From: Brachybacterium alimentarium
GTDB taxonomy: Bacteria > Actinomycetota > Actinomycetes > Actinomycetales > Dermabacteraceae
Assembly: GCF_002332425.1 (NCBI RefSeq)
Contig: NZ_NRGS01000022.1
Coordinates: 22,185 to 86,184, forward strand
Reading direction: 5' to 3'
Length of the DNA: 64,000 nt
Shown here: in pieces, positions 16,913 through 24,716 of the stretch
How positions within the stretch are numbered: the stretch's first letter is position 1
Layout of the letters: each line of letters begins with the position of its first letter
Translations under genes and position numbers: made by a program
Notes under the pieces: model-generated
The model's database searches: none
Seen by the model: only the letters and a program-made list of their open reading frames with translations
What the model was told of the DNA's origin: nothing

Positions 16913-17539
16913 TCAGGGCCGCGGGGCGAACAGCACCGCGAAGGTCTCCAAGGTGCGCTCGAGCTCGATCGACGGCTCGAGCAGCCACTGGATCTGGAGA
17001 CCGTCGGAGGCCGCGATGATGAGGGCCGCCATGTCGGAGGCGTCCACGTCGTCGCGGATCCGTCCTTCGGCCTGCTCGCTCTGGAGACGCTCGGTGAGCT
17101 CCGCGCGGATGCGGGCGAAGCGCGCGCTGAAGAACTCGTTGGCGGGGGAGCCCTCCGTCGCCAGCGACGAGGCGACCAGCGTCGTGTAGAGCTCCACCAT
17201 CCCCGGGACGCCGACGTTGATCATCGCGGCCTTGACCAGCACCTCGAGCGCGGAGATCGAATCGCCGTACGTCTTGGCGGTGTCCCGTTTGGATTCCGCG
17301 TATTCGTAGACCGCGACCAGGAGCTGCTCACGAGAATCGAAGTAGTGCAGGAGAGCGGCATGGGAGACGCCGATCGCGGTGGCGATGCGCCGCAGCGAGG
17401 TGCCGTCGGCGCCGCGATCGCGGAACACCTCGATCGCGCGCTCGAGGATCTCCTGACGGCGGGCCACGCCCTTGGAGTAGGAGCCGGCACGGCCGATGAC
17501 GGGTAGTGCGGCGGGGGCGGGGGATTCCTCGGGGGACAT
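16913..17539 (-). CDS. TetR family transcriptional regulator
   Basis: A 208-residue regulator. The N-terminal TetR helix-turn-helix is clear (RQEILERAIEVFRDRGADGTSLRRIATAIGVSHAALLHYFDSREQLL, about residues 28-75). The helical ligand domain has no recognisable ligand signature. It faces the importer operon and is divergent from the isomerase/dehydrogenase pair, so it could control either. The ATG has no ribosome-binding site; TAGCAT ends 6 bases upstream, which suggests a leaderless transcript. Confidence 0.88.
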   Translation of the reverse strand: MSPEESPAPAALPVIGRAGSYSKGVARRQEILERAIEVFRDRGADGTSLRRIATAIGVSHAALLHYFDSREQLLVAVYEYAESKRDTAKTYGDSISALEVLVKAAMINVGVPGMVELYTTLVASSLATEGSPANEFFSARFARIRAELTERLQSEQAEGRIRDDVDASDMAALIIAASDGLQIQWLLEPSIELERTLETFAVLFAPRP

Positions 17540-17545
17540 GTCCGA

Positions 17546-17580
17546 ATGCTACCGGGACAAAACCTCCGGGTGGAGGATTT
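17546..17580 (-). promoter_or_regulatory. TetR promoter -10 and nearby dyad
   Basis: On the minus strand TAGCAT (17551-17546) matches TANNNT and ends 6 bases before the TetR start codon, as for a leaderless mRNA. Immediately upstream lies CCTCC-GGGT-GGAGG (17563-17576), flanked by A-rich and T-rich arms. This imperfect dyad is placed where an autorepressor could block the promoter. The link to TetR is inference. Confidence 0.45.
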
Positions 17581-17658
17581 GCGTGCTAGCGTTTCCCACG
17601 ACGCCCCCACCGTGACGTGCGGCATGGCGGGCGATAGACGCCAGAAAGAAGGTTCGCC

Positions 17659-18483
17659 GTGGCCCTGCCCATCGCTTCCATCCAGCTGTATTCGCTGGCC
17701 GCCGAGTTCTCGGCGGACATGAACGGATCCCTCGACAAGCTCGCCGCCATCGGACTGCGCACCGTCGAGGCGTTCGACTTCGTGCGCCGCCCGAAGGAGA
17801 TCCGCTCCGCTCTCGACAAGGCCGGCCTGACCTCGCCGACCGGTCACGCCCCGCTGCTCTCCGACGAGCTGTGGACCCCGGACGGCTCGATCCCCACCCC
17901 GGCCAACGAGGTCGTGTTCGAGGCCGCCGCCGAGATCGGCATGAAGACCGTCATCGAGCCGATGGTCGCCGCAGACCGCTGGCTCACCGAGGACGGCGTG
18001 AAGGACATCGCCGATCGACTCAACGCCGCCTCCGAGAAGGCCGCGGAGTTCGGCCTGAGCGTCGGCTATCACAACCACGCCCAGGAATTCGTGGCCTCGT
18101 TCGACGGGCAGACCGCCTACGAGCGCTTCCTGGACCTCGTCGACCCCTCCGTCGTGATCGAGCTGGACCTGTTCTGGGCGCTGGCCGGCCAGCAGGACGC
18201 CGTGGGCCTCGTGAAGAAGCTCGGCGACCGCCTCGTCGCGATCCACGTCAAGGACGGCGTCGCCCCGGCCTCGAACCCCTTCGCGCCCGATGCCCCCAAG
18301 TTCGACTCCTCGAGCCTGGACCAGCGTCACGCCGGCGACGGCGACGTGCCCACCATCGAGGCGCTCCAGGCCGCGAGCGCCCTCCAGTACGCCGTCATCG
18401 AGTACGACAACGCTCCCGGCGACGTCTTCGAGGACATCGCGGACAGCTACCGCTTCCTCATCGAGAAGGGCCTCGCAGCATGA
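17659..18483 (+). CDS. Sugar phosphate isomerase/epimerase (xylose isomerase-like TIM barrel)
   Basis: A 274-residue TIM-barrel protein of the IolE/IolI/hydroxypyruvate-isomerase superfamily. Metal-binding positions are visible as IEP, GYHNHAQEF, VIELDLFW, AIHVKDG and VIEYDNAP near the C-terminus. The start is GTG 17659 behind AGAAAGAAGG, seven bases away. It overlaps the following Gfo/Idh/MocA dehydrogenase gene by ATGA. Such pairs work on keto-sugars or keto-inositols, with one enzyme oxidising and the other isomerising or cleaving. The substrate is unknown. Confidence 0.87.
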   Translation: MALPIASIQLYSLAAEFSADMNGSLDKLAAIGLRTVEAFDFVRRPKEIRSALDKAGLTSPTGHAPLLSDELWTPDGSIPTPANEVVFEAAAEIGMKTVIEPMVAADRWLTEDGVKDIADRLNAASEKAAEFGLSVGYHNHAQEFVASFDGQTAYERFLDLVDPSVVIELDLFWALAGQQDAVGLVKKLGDRLVAIHVKDGVAPASNPFAPDAPKFDSSSLDQRHAGDGDVPTIEALQAASALQYAVIEYDNAPGDVFEDIADSYRFLIEKGLAA

Positions 18484-19613
18484 GCGCCCCCACCGGTCCC
18501 GTCGGCGTCGGCCTCATCGGCGTCGGCGTCATCTCCGACACCTATCTGGAGCACCTGAACTCCTTCCCGGATGTCACGGTGCTGGCCGTCGGCGACCTCG
18601 ACCTCGAGCGCGCCCGCACGCAGGCCGAGAAGTACGACGTCCCCACCTGGGGCGACGCACAGGTCGTGCTGGACCACCCGGAGATCCAGGTCGTCGTGAA
18701 CCTGACCGTCCCCGCCGTCCACGCGGAGATCTCCTCCGCCGCGATCGCGGCCGGCAAGCACGTGTGGACCGAGAAGCCGCTGGGCCTGGACCGCGAGTCC
18801 ACGTCGGCGCTGCTGTCGGCGGCCGACGAGGCCGGCCTGCGGGTGGGCTGCGCGCCCGACACCGTGCTCGGCCCGGGCGTGCAGACCGCCAAGCGCGAGA
18901 TCGCCAAGGGCACCATCGGCCGCCCGCTGTTCGCGCAGACCTCCATGCAGTGGCAGGGCCCCGAGGTGTTCCACCCGAACCCCGGCTTCCTGTTCGCCAA
19001 GGGTGCGGGGCCGCTGCTGGACATCGGCCCGTACTACTTCACCACGCTCGTGAGCCTGTTCGGCACGGTCGAGAAGGTCGCTGCGATGGGCCTGCGCGCC
19101 CAGACCGAGCGCGCCATCCAGGTGGGCCCGAAGGCGGGGGACACCTTCCCCGTCGAGGTGCCCTCCACCATCTCCGTGCTCACGCAGTTCGAGGGCGGCC
19201 AGCAGGGCAACTCGCTGGTCAGCTTCGACTCGCCGCTCGCCCGTCAGGGCATCGTGGAGATCCACGGCACCGAGGGCTCGCTGGTGGTGCCCGATCCGAA
19301 CATGTTCGAGGGGCGCATCGCGTACGTGAAGCCGTTCGAGTCCTTCGGAGAGGCTCCGCCGGAGCAGGAGTGGATCGAGGTGCCGCAGCAGGGCGTCGTC
19401 GCCGGTCGCGGCACGGGCCTGCTGGACATGGTCCGCGCGATCGCCGAGGACCGTCCCCATGTCGCCAGCGGCGAGGTGGGCTATCACGTGCTCGACGTGA
19501 TGCTCTCGGCCGAGGAGTCCGCGGCCTCCGGCGAGTTCGTCGCCGTCAACAGCTCGGTCTCCGAGGTGCCCCTGGTGGCCGAGGACTTCGACCCCTTCGC
19601 CAGCACCCTGTGA
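18480..19613 (+). CDS. Gfo/Idh/MocA family oxidoreductase
   Basis: A 377-residue NAD(P)-dependent dehydrogenase. The Rossmann fold has VGLIGVGVISDTYLEHL near residues 7-24, the EKP motif is in VWTEKPLGLDRES, and the substrate-side helix has GPLLDIGPYYFTTLVSLFG. In that helix the usual catalytic His is replaced by Tyr-Tyr, a known variation in the family. The ATG overlaps the isomerase stop. Longer in-frame readings into the isomerase gene are rejected. Two hairpins follow the stop, so this gene ends the transcription unit. Confidence 0.9.
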   Translation: MSAPTGPVGVGLIGVGVISDTYLEHLNSFPDVTVLAVGDLDLERARTQAEKYDVPTWGDAQVVLDHPEIQVVVNLTVPAVHAEISSAAIAAGKHVWTEKPLGLDRESTSALLSAADEAGLRVGCAPDTVLGPGVQTAKREIAKGTIGRPLFAQTSMQWQGPEVFHPNPGFLFAKGAGPLLDIGPYYFTTLVSLFGTVEKVAAMGLRAQTERAIQVGPKAGDTFPVEVPSTISVLTQFEGGQQGNSLVSFDSPLARQGIVEIHGTEGSLVVPDPNMFEGRIAYVKPFESFGEAPPEQEWIEVPQQGVVAGRGTGLLDMVRAIAEDRPHVASGEVGYHVLDVMLSAEESAASGEFVAVNSSVSEVPLVAEDFDPFASTL

Positions 19614-19620
19614 GCTGACC

Positions 19621-19693
19621 GGCGAGGTGCACTCGACCTCGCCGTGGACAGGCCCCTGTCACCCCCGTCGTCGGCGGGAGGAGGCAGGGGCCT
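19621..19693 (+). terminator. Two consecutive GC-rich hairpins (transcription end)
   Basis: GGCGAGGT-7 nt-ACCTCGCC (19621-19643) begins a few bases after the dehydrogenase stop. A second stem, AGGCCCCTG (19650-19658) with CAGGGGCCT (19685-19693), follows. Neither has a long U tract, as is usual in high-GC actinobacteria. They separate the plus-strand operon from the convergent TauE-like gene. Confidence 0.7.
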
Positions 19694-19699
19694 CGTCGT

Positions 19700-19730
19700 C
19701 TGCGGACTGCGGACTGCGGACTGCGGACTG
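19700..19730. repeat. 7-bp tandem repeat (CTGCGGA), 4.4 copies
   Basis: Four perfect copies of CTGCGGA plus a partial copy, followed by CTGTGCACAG (19728-19737), itself a palindrome. It lies between the terminator hairpins and the 3' end of the TauE-like gene, outside any coding region. Confidence 0.9.
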
Positions 19731-19779
19731 TGCACAGCGGACAGTGCTGACGGCCATGCGGCGATACGGCGGAGCGCCC

Positions 19780-20520
19780 TCAGAGGACGGCGAGAACGCC
19801 GCGCCCCAGAGCGAGGAGGGCTCCAGCCATCGCGATGAAGACGACGACGCGCATCGCGGAGGCGCCGTCGATGCGACGCGAGAGACGATCTCCCACCAGG
19901 AGGCCGACGAGCAGCGCGACCAGCAGTGCGATCCAGCCCGAGGGCTCGAAGGACGGCAGAGCACGCTTGGCGGCGAGCGAGACGATGCCGAGCACCAACC
20001 CGTGCAGCTGCGCGGTGGCGGCGAAATGGCGATGCTCCCAACCCGTGGCGCGGGCATAGACCACCACGCCGGGCCCGGCCACACCCGCGGTGACGCCCAT
20101 GAAGCCCGAGGCGAAGCCGCCCGACGCTCCCAGCGCGGCCGACGGAGGCACCGTGCGGCCCCGCAGCAGGATCGTGACGCCGAGCCCGAGCACGACCAGG
20201 AGGCTGACCACGATGGTCAGCGGCGCCTCCGGCAGCAGCTCGACGGCGACGGCGCCGGGCAGGACGCCCACCACCCCCATCGGGACCAGCAGCTTCGCGC
20301 GCGGCCAGTCCACGTCCCTCCACACCTGCACCAGGATCAGCGAATTGGCGAGGACCGAGGCGGCGTTGACCGCGAGGATGCCCTGCAGCGGACCCAGCAC
20401 GAGCACGAGGAACGGGGCGGACAGCAGCGCGAAGCCCATCCCGGTGGCGCGCTGGGAGACAGCACCGATGCATACGCTCAGCGCCATGCCGAGAGTGAGG
20501 AGCAGGCCGGGGTCGTCCAC
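19780..20520 (-). CDS. TauE/SafE family sulfite exporter-like permease
   Basis: A 246-residue protein with about eight hydrophobic helices. The two-repeat TauE layout is visible, with GMGFALLSAPFLVLVLGP in the first half and GFASGFMGVTAGVAGPGVVVYA in the second. The family exports or imports organosulfur and sulfite anions; the substrate is unknown here. The start is GTG with GAGG upstream. It is divergent from the exported phosphatase-fold gene and convergent with the dehydrogenase operon. Confidence 0.88.
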   Translation of the reverse strand: MDDPGLLLTLGMALSVCIGAVSQRATGMGFALLSAPFLVLVLGPLQGILAVNAASVLANSLILVQVWRDVDWPRAKLLVPMGVVGVLPGAVAVELLPEAPLTIVVSLLVVLGLGVTILLRGRTVPPSAALGASGGFASGFMGVTAGVAGPGVVVYARATGWEHRHFAATAQLHGLVLGIVSLAAKRALPSFEPSGWIALLVALLVGLLVGDRLSRRIDGASAMRVVVFIAMAGALLALGRGVLAVL

Positions 20521-20719
20521 TCCGCACCTCGCTCTCCGATGTCACGGATGCGTCGCTGGTCGGCGGCACCGCCGACCAGGCTCGCACACCGCGCATCGCT
20601 CTGCACGGCGGCTCGCGGGACTGCCCGCTGTCGGGCGGGTGCCGCGTACCGGATGGCCGGACGGTTCCCAGCGCACGAATTCCGAGACCGATCGATGGTC
20701 CATTCGGAGAACTCCGCAC

Positions 20720-20741
20720 CTAGGGGGAGCGCTCCCCCTAG
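20720..20741. promoter_or_regulatory. Perfect 22-bp palindrome around GGGGGAGCGCTCCCCC
   Basis: The 16-bp core at 20723-20738 is flanked by CTA and TAG, extending the perfect symmetry to 22 bases. The centre AGCGCT resembles LacI-family operators. It lies 38 bases before the Tat-exported phosphatase-fold gene. The identical core occurs twice at 27356-27371 and 27451-27466 in front of the phosphodiesterase/importer operon, so a common regulator is likely, most simply the LacI protein encoded in that operon. Confidence 0.8.
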
Positions 20742-20779
20742 TGTGGATCTCCCATGACGACAACCTTCAGGAGAAGACC

Positions 20780-21733
20780 ATGGACATGTCGATCGCCCGC
20801 CGCACCTTCGCGACCGGAATCGGGGCAGCCGCCCTCGGAGGAGCTGCCGCAGCGATTGCCGCTCCCGCCTCGGCTGCACCCGTGAGAGCCGACGGCGACA
20901 GTGCTCGACCGCTGATCGGCAGGGCAGGCCGCGACCGCCTGCATGTAATGTCGTTCAACATCCGCCAGGACACCACCCCCGAGACAGAACCAGGGGACCC
21001 GGATCATTGGCCGGACCGTGAACCGGTGCTGATCGATCTGCTGGCCCGTGAGGAGCCGACCCTTCTGGGCGTGCAGGAGGCGCAGTACACCCAGATGAGC
21101 GCGATCGACTCCGCCCTGCCCCGGCATCGGATGATCGGCTACGGGCGCAAGGGCGGCAGCAAGGACGAGCACTCGGCGATCTTCTACGACACGACCCGCC
21201 TCGAGGTCCTGGCCTGGGACCAGTTCTGGCTCTCGGACACCCCGGAGGTCATCGGCTCCGCGACCTGGGGGAACCGCATCACCCGCATCGTGGTGTGGGC
21301 GCGGCTGCGGGACCTCGCCAGCGGGGCCGAGTTCGCGATGATCAACACCCATTTCGACCACGAGTCCGAGCAGGCACGGATCAAGAGCGGCCAGGCGATG
21401 ATCGACCTCTTCGACGGTGGTGAGCTCGACCAGCTCCCCACCATCGTCACCGGCGACTACAACTCACCCGCCCACGACTCCGGCGCCTACACGACCCTCG
21501 TCACGGACGGCCCCACCGTGGATTCCTGGGATGCCGCGGCCGAGCAGCTCACCCCGGCCTGGGAGACCTGCCCCGGATATGCAGAGGCAGTCGAGGGCGG
21601 CGACCGGATCGACTGGGTGCTGACCACGGAAGACATCACCACGCATCAGGCCGCGATCAACGACTACCGCGATCCCAGCGGTGCCTTCGCGTCCGATCAT
21701 CTGCCGATGCAGGCGTTGCTCTCCCTGCCCTGA
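20780..21733 (+). CDS. Tat-exported endonuclease/exonuclease/phosphatase-fold hydrolase
   Basis: A 317-residue enzyme with a twin-arginine signal (SIARRTFATGIGAAALGG, then an Ala-rich stretch ending ASAAP). The catalytic DNase I-like motifs are all present: MSFNIRQD, LGVQEAQ (metal Glu), MINTHFDHES, VTGDYNSPAHDSGA, RIDWVL and SDHLPM (catalytic Asp-His). The fold cleaves phosphodiesters or phosphomonoesters, including nucleic acids, sphingomyelin and inositol phosphates; the substrate here is not determined. ATG 20780 follows AGGAGA by 5 bases. A promoter-proximal palindrome shared with the 27.5-35.3 kb operon suggests it releases phosphorylated compounds outside the cell for that importer. 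Confidence 0.88.
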   Translation: MDMSIARRTFATGIGAAALGGAAAAIAAPASAAPVRADGDSARPLIGRAGRDRLHVMSFNIRQDTTPETEPGDPDHWPDREPVLIDLLAREEPTLLGVQEAQYTQMSAIDSALPRHRMIGYGRKGGSKDEHSAIFYDTTRLEVLAWDQFWLSDTPEVIGSATWGNRITRIVVWARLRDLASGAEFAMINTHFDHESEQARIKSGQAMIDLFDGGELDQLPTIVTGDYNSPAHDSGAYTTLVTDGPTVDSWDAAAEQLTPAWETCPGYAEAVEGGDRIDWVLTTEDITTHQAAINDYRDPSGAFASDHLPMQALLSLP

Positions 21734-21746
21734 GAGTCCTCGCGCA

Positions 21747-21791
21747 GGCACGGCCCGCCGCCCCGGGGGAACCGGGGAGGCGGGCCGTGCC
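21747..21791. terminator. Bidirectional terminator hairpin
   Basis: A perfect 13-bp stem pairs GGCACGGCCCGCC (21747-21759) with GGCGGGCCGTGCC (21779-21791), and the loop holds a nested CCCCG/CGGGG stem. It lies between the convergent phosphatase-fold gene and the GH130 gene and can serve both. Confidence 0.85.
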
Positions 21792-21815
21792 GTGCCGGGG
21801 TCCGACCGAGTGAGC

Positions 21816-22808
21816 TCAGCCGTCGGCGCGCAGATCGGTCCCGTACGTCGCGCCCGGATCGGCGACCGCGACGGCGAGCGTGGTGTCGGACTGGCCGTAG
21901 TAGGCGAACCACGTCCCGCGGAACTTCACGAGCCCCTCCACGAAGGTCACGTTCGAGACCAGCCCGTGCGTGTCCTCGAAGGTCTGCGGGCGCAGCCACG
22001 GCTCCTGGAGGCGGGCGAGGACCGTCGTCGGGTTCGCGGGGTCGATGACGATCTGGCCGCAGCGGTAGTCGACCTCCCGCGTGCCGTCCTTCAGGTAGCG
22101 CCGGGTGGCGCCGTTGGTGAGCATCAGCAGGAGCCCGTCGTCCGTCAGCACCGGAGAGGTGCCGATCTCCACGAGGGCCTCGTCCCAGGTGCCCGGGGTG
22201 GGGGAGTACATCGGCTCCTCGTCGCTCGTGCCGGGGGTCCAGTGGATGAGGTCGTCGCTGGTCGCCCAGTAGATCCCGCCCTCTCCGAAGTACATCCACC
22301 ACTTCCCGTCGATCTGCTGAGGGACGATCACGCCAGCCTTGGACCAGTTGAAGCCGCGCGGGTCCATGGTCTTGAAGGTGTCGAAGTCCTCGAAGAGCGG
22401 GCCGTGCTTGGTCCACGTGCGCAGGTCGGGAGAGGTCGCCAGGCACAGCTGCGCGGAGCGTCGGTCCCAGCCCGTGTAGGTGAGGTAGTAGGTGCCCTCG
22501 ATGTATGCGATGCGCGGGTCCTCGCAGCCGAAGCGCTCGTAGTCGTGCTCGGGCGAGAGGATCGGAGCGTTCTCCCGCTCGAAGTGGTAGCCGTCGTCGC
22601 TGAACGCGATGCCGACGTGGGAGACGATGTCCTCCGCGTGGGCCCGATACAGCAGCACCACCTGGTCATCGACGACCAGCGCCGCCGGGTTGTAGAGGTT
22701 CGAGGACTCCCAGGAGTCGCCCTTGGGCCGCAGGATCGGGTTGTTCTCGTAGGGGGTGAAGGGGCCCAGCGGGAAGCGGGCGTCGCCGAAGAGGCTGGTG
22801 GTGGTCAT
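21816..22808 (-). CDS. GH130 glycoside phosphorylase (mannoside phosphorylase-like)
   Basis: A 330-residue five-bladed beta-propeller enzyme of glycoside hydrolase family 130. The catalytic Asp is visible in CEDPRI (D97). Other family marks are YNPAALVVDDQVVLLYRAH, MDPRGFNWSKAGV and the repeated propeller strands. GH130 enzymes phosphorolyse beta-mannosides to mannose 1-phosphate; some members hydrolyse or act on beta-1,2-mannosides. ATG 22808 has AAAGGAC upstream. It is the last gene of a minus-strand operon with a sugar importer and LacI, so it probably processes the imported mannooligosaccharide or mannosyl-glucose in the cytoplasm. Confidence 0.88.
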   Translation of the reverse strand: MTTTSLFGDARFPLGPFTPYENNPILRPKGDSWESSNLYNPAALVVDDQVVLLYRAHAEDIVSHVGIAFSDDGYHFERENAPILSPEHDYERFGCEDPRIAYIEGTYYLTYTGWDRRSAQLCLATSPDLRTWTKHGPLFEDFDTFKTMDPRGFNWSKAGVIVPQQIDGKWWMYFGEGGIYWATSDDLIHWTPGTSDEEPMYSPTPGTWDEALVEIGTSPVLTDDGLLLMLTNGATRRYLKDGTREVDYRCGQIVIDPANPTTVLARLQEPWLRPQTFEDTHGLVSNVTFVEGLVKFRGTWFAYYGQSDTTLAVAVADPGATYGTDLRADG

Positions 22809-22954
22809 GGGGAGGTCCTTTGCAGTGGGGGTCGAGGAGGAGAGCAGCGGCGGCTCGGCGCGGTGGCGCCGATCGCCTCCGCTGCTGCGGTCGCTTCAGC
22901 TGCGGCCGTATCAGTCGTATCGGTGGCGTCAGATGCGTCGGTCGTGTCGGCCGA
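22809..22954. other. 146-bp gap inside the GH130 operon with imperfect repeats
   Basis: This is the only sizeable gap in an otherwise tightly packed operon. It holds degenerate short repeats (GTCGGTCGTGTCGG-like and GCCTCCGCTGCTGCGG-like) and no credible gene. A partial block to translation coupling or an mRNA processing point is possible but not shown. Confidence 0.45.
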
Positions 22955-23791
22955 TCACCCCTTCACCCCGGCGCCGATGTCGGAGGCCGTGAAGTACTTC
23001 TGGAACAGGCAGAACAGGATCACGACGGGCAGCGCGAGGGCGCAGGCTCCGGCGAGGATCGCGCCATTGGGGTTCGCGACGGTCTGGGCGATGTTGGCGA
23101 TGTAGTTCGCCAGCGCCACCGCGAGGGGCTGCATCGAGGCGTCCTTCGTGATGAGGAACGGCCAGAGGAATTCGTTCCACGGGCCGATGAAGGTGATCAG
23201 CACGACCGTCGCGATCGCCGGGCGCACCAGCGGGATCGCGATGGCCCACAGCACCCTCAGCTCGCTCGCCCCGTCGATCCTCGCCGCCTCGAACATCTCC
23301 TCGGGCAGGGCCAGGAAGAACTGCCGGAAGATGAACACCGCGGTGGTGTTGATGAAGAACGGCAGGATCATCCCGGCGTAGGTGTCCCCGAGCCCGTACG
23401 AGCCGGCGACCTGCACGTACAGGGGGATCATGAGCAGCTGGAAGGGGACCATCTGCACCCCGAGCATGACCACGAACAGTACTCCGCGGCCACGCCAATG
23501 CAGCCGGGACATGGCGTAGCCGGCGCTGAGGCCGAAGGTCAGGGTGCCCAGCAGGACACCGGCGGTGAACACCACCGAGTTCAGCAGCGCACGCAGCAGC
23601 GGGAGCCGCTCGTTGATGCTGGCGAAGTTCTCCAGGGTCCAGCCCCCGGTGGGGAACATGCCCGCCGGGGTGGTGGTCGGGTTTTCCTGCAGGGCACCGA
23701 CGATCATGAAGTAGAAGGGGAAGATGAACACCAGCGCCGCGAGCGCGAGGATCACGTACAGCGCGATCCGGGTGGGGGTGCGGGACCTCAT
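22955..23791 (-). CDS. Carbohydrate ABC transporter permease (MalG type)
   Basis: A 278-residue permease with six predicted helices and the EAA loop EAARIDGASELRVLWAIAIPLVRP. The MalG-type C-terminus with QKYFTASDIGAGVKG is intact. ATG 23791 comes 1 base after the stop of the MalF-type permease. It forms the membrane channel with that subunit. No ATPase gene is in the operon, so a shared MsiK-like ATPase from elsewhere is likely, as is common for actinobacterial sugar importers. Confidence 0.93.
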   Translation of the reverse strand: MRSRTPTRIALYVILALAALVFIFPFYFMIVGALQENPTTTPAGMFPTGGWTLENFASINERLPLLRALLNSVVFTAGVLLGTLTFGLSAGYAMSRLHWRGRGVLFVVMLGVQMVPFQLLMIPLYVQVAGSYGLGDTYAGMILPFFINTTAVFIFRQFFLALPEEMFEAARIDGASELRVLWAIAIPLVRPAIATVVLITFIGPWNEFLWPFLITKDASMQPLAVALANYIANIAQTVANPNGAILAGACALALPVVILFCLFQKYFTASDIGAGVKG

Positions 23792-23792
23792 G

Positions 23793-24716
23793 TCAGCTCT
23801 CCTTCGTCAGGCGGGTGGAGGCCAGGGACAGCAGGCCGACGCCGATCACGAGCAGCACGCCGATCGCAGAGGCGACATCCGGGTTCCCCTGCTGGATGCC
23901 CTTCTGGTAGATCATCAGCACCGGTGAGGTGGAGGCGCCATCCGGTCCGCCGCCGCTGGTCAGCAGATATGGCTCGGTGAACAGGTTCGCGCCGGTGATG
24001 ATCGAGAGGATCAGCACGAGCATCGTGGTGGCGCGCAGGCCCGGCACCGTGATGTGTCGGAAGCGCTGCAGGATCCCGGCCCCGTCGGTCGAGGCGGATT
24101 CGTACAGCTCTTTCGGCACGTTCTGCAGCGCGGCGAGATACAGCAGGATGTAGAACCCCAGCTGCTTCCACGTCACGTACAGGGCGATCGACGGCATCGC
24201 GAGGGCGTCGTTGACCAGCCACGAAGGATCCGGGGCGAGCGGCCCGAGGATCGTGTTGACCAGGCCATCCTGCGAGAACAGCAGCATCCACACGCCGATC
24301 AGCGACACGCTCGCCGTCACGTACGGGACGTAGAACGCCACGCGGAAAGCACCGGCCCAGCGGGTGACCGCGTTCAGGGCCGAGGCGAACCCCATCGACA
24401 GGATGACCGTGAGAGGCACATTGATCACGAGGAACACCGCGATGTTGCCGAAGGACTGCAGCACGCGGGGATCGGTCAGGGCGGTGCGGTAGTTCTCCAG
24501 CCCCACGAACGGATGGTCCATGTCCATGCCGGGGGCGGTGAAGACGTAGTCGAAGAACGAGATGTACACGGCGTAGGCCAGGGGATATGCCATCACCGCG
24601 GCGAGGAACACGATGTACGGCAACGAGAGTCCCAGACCGAGGGGCTGCTTCCCGAGCAGCCGACGCAGCGGGCTCGTCGGAGGGCGTAGGGGCGGGGCGG
24701 TATCGGGGGTGATCAT
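23793..24716 (-). CDS. Carbohydrate ABC transporter permease (MalF type)
   Basis: A 307-residue permease. The start is ATG 24716 (MITPDTAPPLRP), overlapping the binding-protein stop as ATGA; longer in-frame readings run through the binding-protein gene and are rejected. Hydrophobic segments begin with LGLSLPYIVFLAAVMAYPLAYAVYISFFDYVF. The coupling loop is ELYESASTDGAGILQRFRHITVPGLR. It works with the MalG-like permease downstream. Confidence 0.93.
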   Translation of the reverse strand: MITPDTAPPLRPPTSPLRRLLGKQPLGLGLSLPYIVFLAAVMAYPLAYAVYISFFDYVFTAPGMDMDHPFVGLENYRTALTDPRVLQSFGNIAVFLVINVPLTVILSMGFASALNAVTRWAGAFRVAFYVPYVTASVSLIGVWMLLFSQDGLVNTILGPLAPDPSWLVNDALAMPSIALYVTWKQLGFYILLYLAALQNVPKELYESASTDGAGILQRFRHITVPGLRATTMLVLILSIITGANLFTEPYLLTSGGGPDGASTSPVLMIYQKGIQQGNPDVASAIGVLLVIGVGLLSLASTRLTKES

